Source: Bacilli bacterium (GTDB lineage: Bacteria > Bacillota_I > Bacilli_A > RF39 > UBA660). Taken from it: a DNA stretch of 8,227 bases. The position numbers and the translations under genes are program-made. The notes beneath the pieces were generated by a model. It saw only the letters and a program-made list of their open reading frames with translations, had not been told where the DNA came from and made no database searches. Positions within the stretch are counted from its first letter, which is position 1. Each line of letters opens with the position of its first letter. The stretch covers positions 1 to 8,227 of the forward strand of contig JAFUZI010000018.1 of NCBI GenBank assembly GCA_017476705.1, in the 5' to 3' direction. Shown here in pieces: positions 1 through 5,717 of the stretch.

Positions 1-577
1 TGTTATTAAAGATTATTTAAATCATAAAGGTTCATTTAATAAATTATTTAATAATAATAATCCTATTCGTATAGAAATAGGAATGGGTAAGGGAAACTTC
101 ATCATAGAAAATGCTATAAAATATCCAAATATTAATTTTATTGGAATTGAGAAATATGATAGTGTTATGGTAAAAGCTATAAGAAGGCTTGATACACTAG
201 ATCTATCTAATTTAAAATTAATCAGAATGGATGCAGGAAAAATAGAAGAAGTATTTGATCATGAAATAGATGAGATTTTCTTAAATTTTTCAGATCCATG
301 GCCAAAAGATAGACATGCAAAAAGAAGACTTACTAGTCCTAATTTTTTAAATAAATATAAAAATATATTTAAAAATAAAGAGATTATTACATTTAAAACA
401 GATAATAGAAAATTATTTGAATATTCAATTATGACATTTAACGCGCAAGGATTTACTATTGAAGAATTATCGTTAGACTTGTATAATGATGATATAGAGA
501 ATAATATTCCAACAGAATATGAAATGAAGTTTCATTCAAAAGGATTTCCTATATATAAAATAAGAGTTTATAAATAG
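1..577 (+). CDS. trmB: tRNA (guanine-N7-)-methyltransferase TrmB, 5'-truncated by window edge
   Basis: TrmB transfers a methyl group from S-adenosylmethionine to N7 of G46 in the variable loop of tRNAs. The open frame runs in from the left edge (codons in phase from base 2), giving about 191 visible residues; the family is usually 210-220 aa, so roughly 20-30 N-terminal residues are missing. The ATG at 83 is internal: it lies inside the SAM-binding motif IEIGMGKGNF, whose first half is encoded upstream of it. Further signatures are IGIEKYDSV (strand 2 of the Rossmann fold), the family motif DPWPKDRHAKRRL around 292-330, and TFKTDN followed by a Tyr/Glu-rich C-terminus with PTEYE. The TGG codon in DPWP shows normal Trp coding. 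The gene ends 80 bp before the lipoprotein gene, whose own promoter lies in the gap. The identification is secure. Confidence 0.95.
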   Translation, partial: VIKDYLNHKGSFNKLFNNNNPIRIEIGMGKGNFIIENAIKYPNINFIGIEKYDSVMVKAIRRLDTLDLSNLKLIRMDAGKIEEVFDHEIDEIFLNFSDPWPKDRHAKRRLTSPNFLNKYKNIFKNKEIITFKTDNRKLFEYSIMTFNAQGFTIEELSLDLYNDDIENNIPTEYEMKFHSKGFPIYKIRVYK

Positions 578-589
578 ACACACTATTTA

Positions 590-629
590 CATAATTTTAA
601 CTAAATTATGGCTTAATTTTGTATTTTTT
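590..629 (+). terminator. possible weak intrinsic terminator after trmB
   Basis: CATAATTT (590-597) and AAATTATG (603-610) form a perfect 8-bp AT-rich stem with a 5-nt loop. The following sequence is T-rich, ending in a T6 run at 624-629, but the run starts about 13 nt after the stem. That spacing is poor for an intrinsic terminator, so this is only a candidate. The same T run is also the spacer element of the next promoter. Confidence 0.35.
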
Positions 630-637
630 GTTATAAT
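629..637 (+). promoter_or_regulatory. extended -10 promoter for the envelope cluster
   Basis: A TG-N-TATAAT extended -10 (TG at 629-630, TATAAT at 632-637) lies 20 bp upstream of the lipoprotein start and directly after a T-tract. No good -35 hexamer is visible 16-18 bp upstream, as expected for an extended -10 promoter. It is nearly identical to the -10 regions before lepA and ppdK. It probably drives the lipoprotein gene and the three coupled genes behind it. Confidence 0.65.
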
Positions 638-657
638 TATAATAAGAGTGGTGAAAT

Positions 658-1260
658 ATGAAAAAAATATTGATTGCATTTATACTTCTCTTTCTAACGA
701 CCGGATGTACTGTAGTTAGAATTGATACAAGTAGTATTGATAATATTACAAGTGTTATTTTGTCTAAAGATAATAAACTTTATAATCGTATAGGAAAGGG
801 ATATAAATATTATAGGCCTAGAGGAGTATCTTATATTGATACAAATGAATTAAATGATGTTTTATATTCAAATGGTAATTATTATTATTTATATATAGAC
901 GCTGTTGGATATTATCATAAAACAAAACTTGATTATAAAGAAAATAAAAAATTATATTATTCAAAAAAAATAAATGATAAAAAAGAAGGATATTTGGAAA
1001 TTAAAAAAAAGGATAAAAAGTATTTAATTACATTTGATTATAACTATGCAAAAATTGAAGCATTAGTTAAGAAGAAAGATATTAATAAAGTAGTACTTGA
1101 TGCATCATATATATTATCAACAGTTAAATTTAACGATAATATAATCGCTCTTATGCTTGATGAAGAATATTTTACAAATAAAGAAGAACAATACACAAAG
1201 TTTAAAGTAAAAAAAGAAAATAAAGAAAATTTTTTAAAGTATAATGATGATAAAAAATAG
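658..1260 (+). CDS. small lipoprotein of unknown function
   Basis: The 200-aa product starts with a type II signal peptide: MKK, a hydrophobic stretch (residues 4-14) and the lipobox LTTGC, so Cys17 should be lipidated and the protein anchored on the outer face of the membrane. The mature part is rich in Lys, Tyr and Asn and looks beta-rich (YYYLYIDAVGYYHKTKLDY, GYLEIKKKDKKYLITFDYNY); I do not recognise a domain. The start is set by the signal peptide and a GGTG-type ribosome binding site just upstream. The stop codon TAG at 1258-1260 is part of the next gene's GAGGTGA ribosome binding site, so the two are probably translationally coupled. Being first in a cluster of membrane-associated genes suggests an envelope role, but no function can be assigned. 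Confidence 0.85.
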   Translation: MKKILIAFILLFLTTGCTVVRIDTSSIDNITSVILSKDNKLYNRIGKGYKYYRPRGVSYIDTNELNDVLYSNGNYYYLYIDAVGYYHKTKLDYKENKKLYYSKKINDKKEGYLEIKKKDKKYLITFDYNYAKIEALVKKKDINKVVLDASYILSTVKFNDNIIALMLDEEYFTNKEEQYTKFKVKKENKENFLKYNDDKK

Positions 1261-1270
1261 AGGTGAAATT

Positions 1271-2395
1271 ATGGGATTATTTGATAAGGTAAAAAATTTA
1301 TTTACTGAAGAAGTTGAAGAAGAGCCAATAAAAAAAGAGGTTAGACATGTTGATGTTAAACCATCAATTGAAATTATGGAACCAGCTGAGTCTAAAGAAG
1401 AAATTACTCCTGTTGAAAAGAAACAAACAAGAGAAGAAAAATTTGTTATTTTTAACGATGATGATTTTAAAGAATTAGATAAGCCTAAAAAAGAAGAAAT
1501 TAAAAAGGAAGTAAAAAAAGAAGAAATTAAACCAGTTGCTTATAAAGGAGCAGTGATTAATACTGAGCCTGTTACAAAACGTGAGTTTAAACCATCTCCA
1601 ATAATATCACCTGTATATGGTGTTTTGGATAAAAATTATGATAAAGATGATATAAAACCTAAAAAGGTTGTATCTACTTTATATAAAAGTCCAGCTCGTA
1701 ACATTGATGATGTAAGAAAAAAAGCATTTGGTAATTTAGAAGATGATATAAAAGATGATATATTAGGTAAATCACTATTATTGGATGATGATGAAGTAGT
1801 TGAACCAGATATAAATATTTTTGAAGAATTAGATAAATTTGAAGAATTAGATAATTCAAATGAAGAATTAGTTGAGAGAAAACCATCAACAGTAGATGAA
1901 ATATTTGGTAAACTAAATTCTAAAAAAGAAGAAATATTAGATGAATTAGATGAAAAAAAGGATGCTATTATAGAAGAAATTGATAATAAAACAAATGGAA
2001 TTGATATGATTCCTAAAAATAGTTTTCCAGATTTAGATGAAGAATTTGATACAAATGATAATATTTATGTAGATAATTTATTAGATGATGATGATACAGT
2101 ATCTGATGTTGAAATATCAAGAAATTTACTTGACGATGAAGAAGAGACAACTAAAAGTGATGTTGAGCTTGCTAAATCACTTGCTGATGATGATGAAACA
2201 ATGGAGCTTGCTCGTGAGCTTGAAGAACAAAAGAAAAAATTAGAAAAAATTAATAATATGATGGATGAAAATGAAAAAGTTACAAAGACTAAAACTAAGA
2301 AGAAAAAAATAAAAGAAGAAGTTGAAGATGATTTAGAAGAAAGTGAATTATTTGATATACTTGATTCTAGCTATGAAAAAAAGGATGATGAGTAA
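1271..2395 (+). CDS. acidic, mostly disordered protein with SepF-like membrane-targeting N-terminus
   Basis: This 374-aa protein is of unknown function. The in-frame ATG at 1244 lies inside the previous gene; the ATG at 1271 follows GAGGTGA (1260-1266) at normal spacing and yields MGLFDKVKNLF, so it is preferred. That N-terminus closely resembles the amphipathic, membrane-binding helix of SepF (MGLFDKLKNLF-type), but no SepF beta domain follows. Residues 12-100 are Glu/Lys-rich and probably disordered. Residues 106-120 carry an isolated, more hydrophobic motif, FKPSPIISPVYGVLD, that could be a docking peptide. Residues 155-320 are strongly acidic and include three degenerate repeats (about 270-285, 286-303, 304-319) built on L-L/A-D-D-D/E. 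Residues 315-335 look coiled-coil. A Lys-rich patch (339-349) precedes the acidic tail. The stop overlaps the next ATG (TAATG). A peripheral membrane scaffold or division-related adaptor is one inference. Confidence 0.85.
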   Translation: MGLFDKVKNLFTEEVEEEPIKKEVRHVDVKPSIEIMEPAESKEEITPVEKKQTREEKFVIFNDDDFKELDKPKKEEIKKEVKKEEIKPVAYKGAVINTEPVTKREFKPSPIISPVYGVLDKNYDKDDIKPKKVVSTLYKSPARNIDDVRKKAFGNLEDDIKDDILGKSLLLDDDEVVEPDINIFEELDKFEELDNSNEELVERKPSTVDEIFGKLNSKKEEILDELDEKKDAIIEEIDNKTNGIDMIPKNSFPDLDEEFDTNDNIYVDNLLDDDDTVSDVEISRNLLDDEEETTKSDVELAKSLADDDETMELARELEEQKKKLEKINNMMDENEKVTKTKTKKKKIKEEVEDDLEESELFDILDSSYEKKDDE

Positions 2396-2691
2396 TGATA
2401 GATATATCTGAATTATGTTTAGTCATATTGTGTATTTTGGGTAGTATACTTTTAGTAGTTTTAATAATCCTTGGTATAAAGATGATTAAAACAGTAAATA
2501 AGGTAAATCATGTTGTTGATGATATCGATACAAAACAAAAAAAGCTAAATGGAGTATTTGATATTATTGATACAGCAACTGATACAATTTCTATTGTAAG
2601 TGATAAAGTTGTTGGTACAATCGCAAATGGTATTACAAATCTTTTTACAAAAAGAAAAAAGAAAGAGGATGAAGATAATGAAGAAGAATAA
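2395..2691 (+). CDS. DUF948 / YtxG-like single-pass membrane protein
   Basis: The 98-aa product has one N-terminal transmembrane helix (about residues 7-30, LCLVILCILGSILLVVLIIL), then a helical segment with regularly spaced Val/Ile/Asp (residues 32-85) and a highly charged C-terminal tail. This matches the layout of DUF948/YtxG proteins, which are normally encoded next to a YtxH-family gene, exactly as here. The start codon shares its A with the TAA of the preceding gene (TAATG), and a GGATGATG ribosome binding site lies within the end of that gene. The 3' end overlaps the ytxH-like start by 14 bp. Cytoplasmic orientation of the helical part is likely. Function in the family is not well defined; in B. 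subtilis ytxG belongs to the general-stress ytxGHJ group. Confidence 0.75.
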   Translation: MIDISELCLVILCILGSILLVVLIILGIKMIKTVNKVNHVVDDIDTKQKKLNGVFDIIDTATDTISIVSDKVVGTIANGITNLFTKRKKKEDEDNEEE

Positions 2692-3085
2692 AAAAGGCTT
2701 AGGAAAATTATTTGCAGGTGCAGTTATAGGCGCAGGACTTGGAGTTTTATTTGCTCCAAAAAAAGGTATTGAAACTAGACGTGATTTAAAAGCAAAGATT
2801 GATGAATTAATGAATAAAGCAAAAGATTTAGATAAAGATGAGGTAAAAGAAACAATTACTGCTAAGATTGCTTTGATTCAAGAAGAACTTGCTGATTTAG
2901 ATAAAGAAAAAGTATTAAAAATCGCAAAGAAAAAAGCTAAAGATGTTCAAGATATGGCTGCAGAATTAGTTGATTATGCAGTTGAAAAAGGTACACCTGT
3001 TTTAGAAAGTGCAGCTGAGGCTGTTAGACAAAAAGCCATTGATGTAACTAAAGAAGTTTTAAAAAAATTAGAAAACAAAGACTAG
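2678..3085 (+). CDS. YtxH-family protein
   Basis: The 135-aa product begins MKKNKKGLGKLFAGAVIGAG and shows the YtxH signature: a short Gly/Ala-rich membrane-insertable helix (residues 11-26) followed by the hallmark LFAPKKG and TRRDLKAKI. The rest is a long amphipathic Lys/Glu/Ala helix with repeating AKDLDKDEV / ADLDKEKVL units. An in-frame ATG at 2600 would add 26 residues encoded inside the DUF948 gene. The ATG at 2678 is preferred because AGAGGATGA (2664-2672) precedes it and the family begins this way. It overlaps the DUF948 gene by 14 bp, implying translational coupling. YtxH proteins are poorly characterised and stress-related in Bacillus. The stop codon TAG lies in the left arm of the following terminator hairpin. 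Confidence 0.85.
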   Translation: MKKNKKGLGKLFAGAVIGAGLGVLFAPKKGIETRRDLKAKIDELMNKAKDLDKDEVKETITAKIALIQEELADLDKEKVLKIAKKKAKDVQDMAAELVDYAVEKGTPVLESAAEAVRQKAIDVTKEVLKKLENKD

Positions 3086-3105
3086 GTTACTAGTCTTTTA
3101 TTTTT
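3077..3105 (+). terminator. intrinsic terminator spanning the ytxH stop codon
   Basis: AAAGACTAG (3077-3085) pairs perfectly with CTAGTCTTT (3090-3098) around a GTTA loop, followed by TTTTATTTTT (3096-3105). The 9-bp stem contains the ytxH stop codon. It ends the envelope cluster and lies immediately before the tmk ribosome binding site (GGAGG, 3106-3110). With no clear promoter between it and tmk, read-through or attenuation may supply tmk transcription. Confidence 0.8.
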
Positions 3106-3115
3106 GGAGGTATTT

Positions 3116-3787
3116 ATGAATAAAATAATAGTAATAGAGGGAACTGATTGCTCTGGAAAAGAAACTCAAAGTAAAATGCTACTTGAACGATTAAATGAAA
3201 AGGGCTTTAATTCGCTTTATATGACCTTTCCTGCATATGAATCTCCTACAGGAAAAATCGTAGGAGGATCTTATCTTGGTAAAGAATCAATTGGGAAGTG
3301 TGTATTTCCTGAAGGAGCAGTTAATGTTGATGCTAAGGTAGCAAGTCTTTATTATGCTGCAGATAGATTATATAATAAACCTTTGATAGAAGAAAATTTA
3401 AAAAATAATAATTTAATAATTGATAGATATGTTGAGTCTAATATGGCTCATCAAGGAAGTAAAATTCTTGATAAAGAAAAAAGATTAGAAATGTATAATT
3501 TTTTAAGTAGTCTAGAATATGATTTGCTTAAACTACCACGTCCTGATATAACAATATTCTTATATATGCCATATGAACAAGCATGCATTTTAAAGAAAAA
3601 TAGAACAGAATTAGATCAACATGAACTTAATCCAGAACATTTAAAGCATGCAGAGAAATGTTACTTAGAACTTTCTAAATTACATAATTATATAAAAATT
3701 GATTGTGTTAAAGATGGCAAAATCAGAACTAAAGAAGATATTAATAATGAAATATATGAAAAAGTAATGGAAAAGATTATGGGCTAA
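3116..3787 (+). CDS. tmk: thymidylate kinase-like nucleoside monophosphate kinase
   Basis: The product (223 aa) should phosphorylate dTMP to dTDP with ATP, an essential cytoplasmic step in dTTP synthesis. The start is the ATG at 3116, 5 nt after GGAGG; a TTG at 3104 in the same frame overlaps the ribosome binding site and is not used. Visible motifs: IIVIEGTDCSGKETQ (P-loop, residues 5-17), DRYVESNMAHQG (residues 103-114, the DRY substrate/Mg motif), PDITIFLY (143-150), and an Arg/Lys-containing lid near KKNRTELDQHEL (160-171). The P-loop is non-canonical: Cys replaces the usual Gly and Glu replaces the Ser/Thr after the P-loop Lys. The segment between residues 45 and 85 is longer than in many Tmk proteins, so a related deoxynucleoside monophosphate kinase cannot be excluded. 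A hairpin containing the gene's end follows directly. Confidence 0.85.
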   Translation: MNKIIVIEGTDCSGKETQSKMLLERLNEKGFNSLYMTFPAYESPTGKIVGGSYLGKESIGKCVFPEGAVNVDAKVASLYYAADRLYNKPLIEENLKNNNLIIDRYVESNMAHQGSKILDKEKRLEMYNFLSSLEYDLLKLPRPDITIFLYMPYEQACILKKNRTELDQHELNPEHLKHAEKCYLELSKLHNYIKIDCVKDGKIRTKEDINNEIYEKVMEKIMG

Positions 3788-3802
3788 AACATAATCTTTT
3801 TT
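3771..3802 (+). terminator. intrinsic terminator at the tmk 3' end
   Basis: AAAAGATTATG (3771-3781) pairs perfectly with CATAATCTTTT (3790-3800), an 11-bp stem with an 8-nt loop (3782-3789) that holds the tmk stop codon (3785-3787). T6 at 3797-3802 completes a typical intrinsic terminator. It sits only 14 nt before the next start codon, so transcription of the next gene must either read through or begin almost at its ATG. Confidence 0.8.
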
Positions 3803-3815
3803 CATATATTTAAGT

Positions 3816-4364
3816 ATGAAGAATATTGGAATAATATCAAGAACTCAAATTATTAATAACAAAGAATTTATAGGTTGTTACTCAAATTATATTAAAAAAT
3901 TAAAAGATAAAGTGAATGTTTTTATAATACCTTATGGTTCAATGAATGAAGTAAAACAGATGGATGCATTAATCGCACCTGGAGGAGACGATATATCTTC
4001 TTTTGATAGAGAAGTATTAGATTATGCAATAGATAATGATATACCATATCTTGGAATTTGCTTAGGTATGCAGGTATTAGGTAATAAAATAGCGCCTATA
4101 GATAATCATTATTTAAAAAAACATACTGTATATATAAAGTCTGATAGTCTACTATACAAAATATATAAAACTAATGAATTACTTGTTAATAGTAGACATC
4201 ATGATAGAGTAATTGATACTGTTTATAAAGTTTCTGCAACATCAGATGATGGTGTAATAGAGGGAATTGAGGTTTCTAATAAAAAATTTATTATAGGCGT
4301 TCAATGGCATCCTGAAGATTTAAACAATGATTCATTATTTGAATATTTTATAAATATTCTTTAA
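3816..4364 (+). CDS. class I glutamine amidotransferase, peptidase C26-like (gamma-glutamyl hydrolase family)
   Basis: This 182-aa protein hydrolyses a gamma-glutamyl or glutamine amide bond by family homology; the substrate is unknown. Motifs in order: IGIISRTQ at the N-terminus, the oxyanion/substrate strand IAPGGDDIS (residues 53-61), the nucleophile elbow GICLGMQ with Cys82, HHDRVI (128-133), and GVQWHPED with the catalytic His165 and Glu167. The triad is intact. PGGDD plus HHDRV resembles PuuD/peptidase C26 proteins, but at 182 residues it is clearly shorter than their usual 230-250. No Shine-Dalgarno precedes the ATG, unlike nearly every other gene here. A TATATT hexamer at 3805-3810 ends 6 bp upstream, so a leaderless transcript is possible. 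A synthase-type amidotransferase is less likely because no partner domain is adjacent. Confidence 0.8.
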   Translation: MKNIGIISRTQIINNKEFIGCYSNYIKKLKDKVNVFIIPYGSMNEVKQMDALIAPGGDDISSFDREVLDYAIDNDIPYLGICLGMQVLGNKIAPIDNHYLKKHTVYIKSDSLLYKIYKTNELLVNSRHHDRVIDTVYKVSATSDDGVIEGIEVSNKKFIIGVQWHPEDLNNDSLFEYFINIL

Positions 4365-4367
4365 AGT

Positions 4368-4398
4368 GACATATTTTTTATAAGACATATTTTATACT
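4368..4398 (+). promoter_or_regulatory. candidate promoter with direct repeats upstream of spoIIP
   Basis: GACATATTTT occurs twice (4368-4377 and 4384-4393), 16 bp apart. TATACT at 4393-4398 could serve as a -10, 16 bp before the spoIIP ATG. No good -35 stands at the usual distance. The repeated decamer could be an operator or simple AT-rich coincidence. Confidence 0.35.
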
Positions 4399-4414
4399 TT
4401 ACTCAGGTGATTAT

Positions 4415-5338
4415 ATGAGAAGATTTAAATCTAAGAAAAGAAAGAAAAAAACACTTTTATATATAGTTATTATTATATTATCTTGTTTTATGACTACTAA
4501 AATTTTGTTGAATTTAAATATATCGAATGAATCATTTATAAAAGGAATGATTAATGATTCTAATTTTTATAAAAAATTTGAGTATAAAAATTATATTTTA
4601 TATTTTACAAAACATATTTTAAAAATGGATGCCAAAAATCCAAAAAACATTTTAAAATCAGAATTTAATTATAAAAAATTAAATAATAAAATAGAAGCAT
4701 CATATGTTATGAATAATTATAATCCGAGTATTTATATATATAATACTCATGATACAGAATCATATAATGCTGATTATTTAAGTGATTATAATTTAACACC
4801 AAATGTTAAAATGGCATCATATCTTCTTGAAGGATTACTTAATAAAGATGGAATTAATACAGTTGTAGAAGAAAATAGTATGAGTGATTATTTGAATAGA
4901 TTTAATCTACCTTATTCTGAGTCATATCAAGCAAGTAGGTATTATTTAGAAGAAAAAATTAAACAATATCCCAATTTAAAATTAATAATTGATTTACATA
5001 GAGATTCAATTAGTAAAGATAAATCAACTGTTTCAATTAATGATAGAAATTATGCCAAAATACTATTTGTAGTAGGAGAAAATAATGAACATTTTAAAGA
5101 TAATTATAACTTAGCTAATGCTTTAAATGATATTATTAAATCTAAGTATAATGGAATATCTAGAGGAGTTCTTACTAAATCTGGAACTGGTATAAGGGGA
5201 AGATTTAATCAAGATTTGAGTCCTAATATTATTTTAATTGAGTGTGGTGGGAATGAAAATACAATAGATGAAGTTATGAATACTATGATTGCTATAAAGG
5301 ATATGATTAAGTCGTATTTGGGTGATAATAATGGATAA
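4415..5338 (+). CDS. spoIIP: SpoIIP-family cell-wall amidase/endopeptidase
   Basis: SpoIIP is a membrane-anchored, zinc-dependent peptidoglycan hydrolase that, with SpoIID and SpoIIM, removes septal peptidoglycan during engulfment in endospore formers. This 307-aa copy has a Lys/Arg-rich N-terminus, one transmembrane helix (residues 14-32), a linker, and the catalytic domain from about residue 104: IYIYNTHDTESY (His112, Glu115), KMASYLLEGLL, LIIDLHRDS (His195), and SPNIILIECGGNENT (Glu276). These match the family blocks THxxESY, DxHRD and the ILIExGG-NT motif. AGGTGAT (4405-4411) supports the ATG at 4415. The 3' end overlaps the next gene by 8 bp. Position before lepA matches the gpr-spoIIP-yqxA-lepA order of Bacillus, although gpr is absent here. 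Whether the organism sporulates cannot be judged; a vegetative wall role is possible. Confidence 0.9.
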   Translation: MRRFKSKKRKKKTLLYIVIIILSCFMTTKILLNLNISNESFIKGMINDSNFYKKFEYKNYILYFTKHILKMDAKNPKNILKSEFNYKKLNNKIEASYVMNNYNPSIYIYNTHDTESYNADYLSDYNLTPNVKMASYLLEGLLNKDGINTVVEENSMSDYLNRFNLPYSESYQASRYYLEEKIKQYPNLKLIIDLHRDSISKDKSTVSINDRNYAKILFVVGENNEHFKDNYNLANALNDIIKSKYNGISRGVLTKSGTGIRGRFNQDLSPNIILIECGGNENTIDEVMNTMIAIKDMIKSYLGDNNG

Positions 5339-5669
5339 GAAAAAAGATAAAAGGGAAGTTATAGCTGTTAGGATATTCAAAATATTATTTTTAATTTATA
5401 TAGTTTTATTTATATCCAAAGCTTCTGGTTATTATGAATTTCAGACGCATAAACAGGTTGAACTTAATGAAGAAGCAATGAGAAAATTTGAGAGTGATGT
5501 AAGTGATGGTAAAAATGTTACGCTCACTGATTATATAAAAGAGCGTGATATAAAATATAATAATAAAGCATCAGATATAGGCTATTCTATTTCAAAAGAA
5601 ATTGGCTATATTTTAACTAATGGAATTGACTCAACAATGTCTTTTTTAGGTCAACTTTTTCAATCATAA
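5331..5669 (+). CDS. single-TM protein in the yqxA position (possible YqxA-like)
   Basis: The 112-aa product has a charged N-terminus (MDKKKDKREV), one transmembrane helix (about residues 14-31, RIFKILFLIYIVLFISK) and an extracytoplasmic domain of about 80 residues, FESDVSDGKNVTLTDYIKERD onward, ending in an amphipathic helix. The ATG at 5331 is chosen because GGGTGAT (5320-5326) precedes it; the GTG at 5322 lies inside that site. It overlaps spoIIP by 8 bp. In B. subtilis the gene between spoIIP and lepA is yqxA, also about 110 aa with one N-terminal helix, so size, topology and place all agree. Direct sequence homology was not established here. Co-translation with spoIIP suggests work on the same envelope process. 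Confidence 0.75.
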   Translation: MDKKKDKREVIAVRIFKILFLIYIVLFISKASGYYEFQTHKQVELNEEAMRKFESDVSDGKNVTLTDYIKERDIKYNNKASDIGYSISKEIGYILTNGIDSTMSFLGQLFQS

Positions 5670-5693
5670 TTAGTAGAATAATTTAACTTTTTT

Positions 5694-5702
5694 TGATATA
5701 AT
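5694..5702 (+). promoter_or_regulatory. extended -10 promoter of lepA
   Basis: TG-A-TATAAT (5694-5702) follows a T-tract and lies 15 bp before the lepA ATG. The -35 (TAGAAT, 5674-5679, 17-bp spacer) is weak. The leader would be very short, about 10 nt. Confidence 0.65.
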
Positions 5703-5717
5703 TATTTTGGTGATTTT

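Noticed and set aside
1244..1270. Longer start for the acidic protein
   Set aside because: The ATG at 1244 lies in the lipoprotein gene without a ribosome binding site; the ATG at 1271 has GAGGTGA and gives the SepF-like N-terminus.
1674..1889. 71-aa ORF on the - strand
   Set aside because: It lies wholly antisense to the acidic-protein gene, is made of Leu/Ile/His low complexity that mirrors GAT/GAA-rich codons, and has no ribosome binding site.
2600..2677. Longer start for the YtxH-like protein
   Set aside because: The extension is the DUF948 coding region read out of frame; the ATG at 2678 has AGAGGATGA and gives the family's usual beginning.
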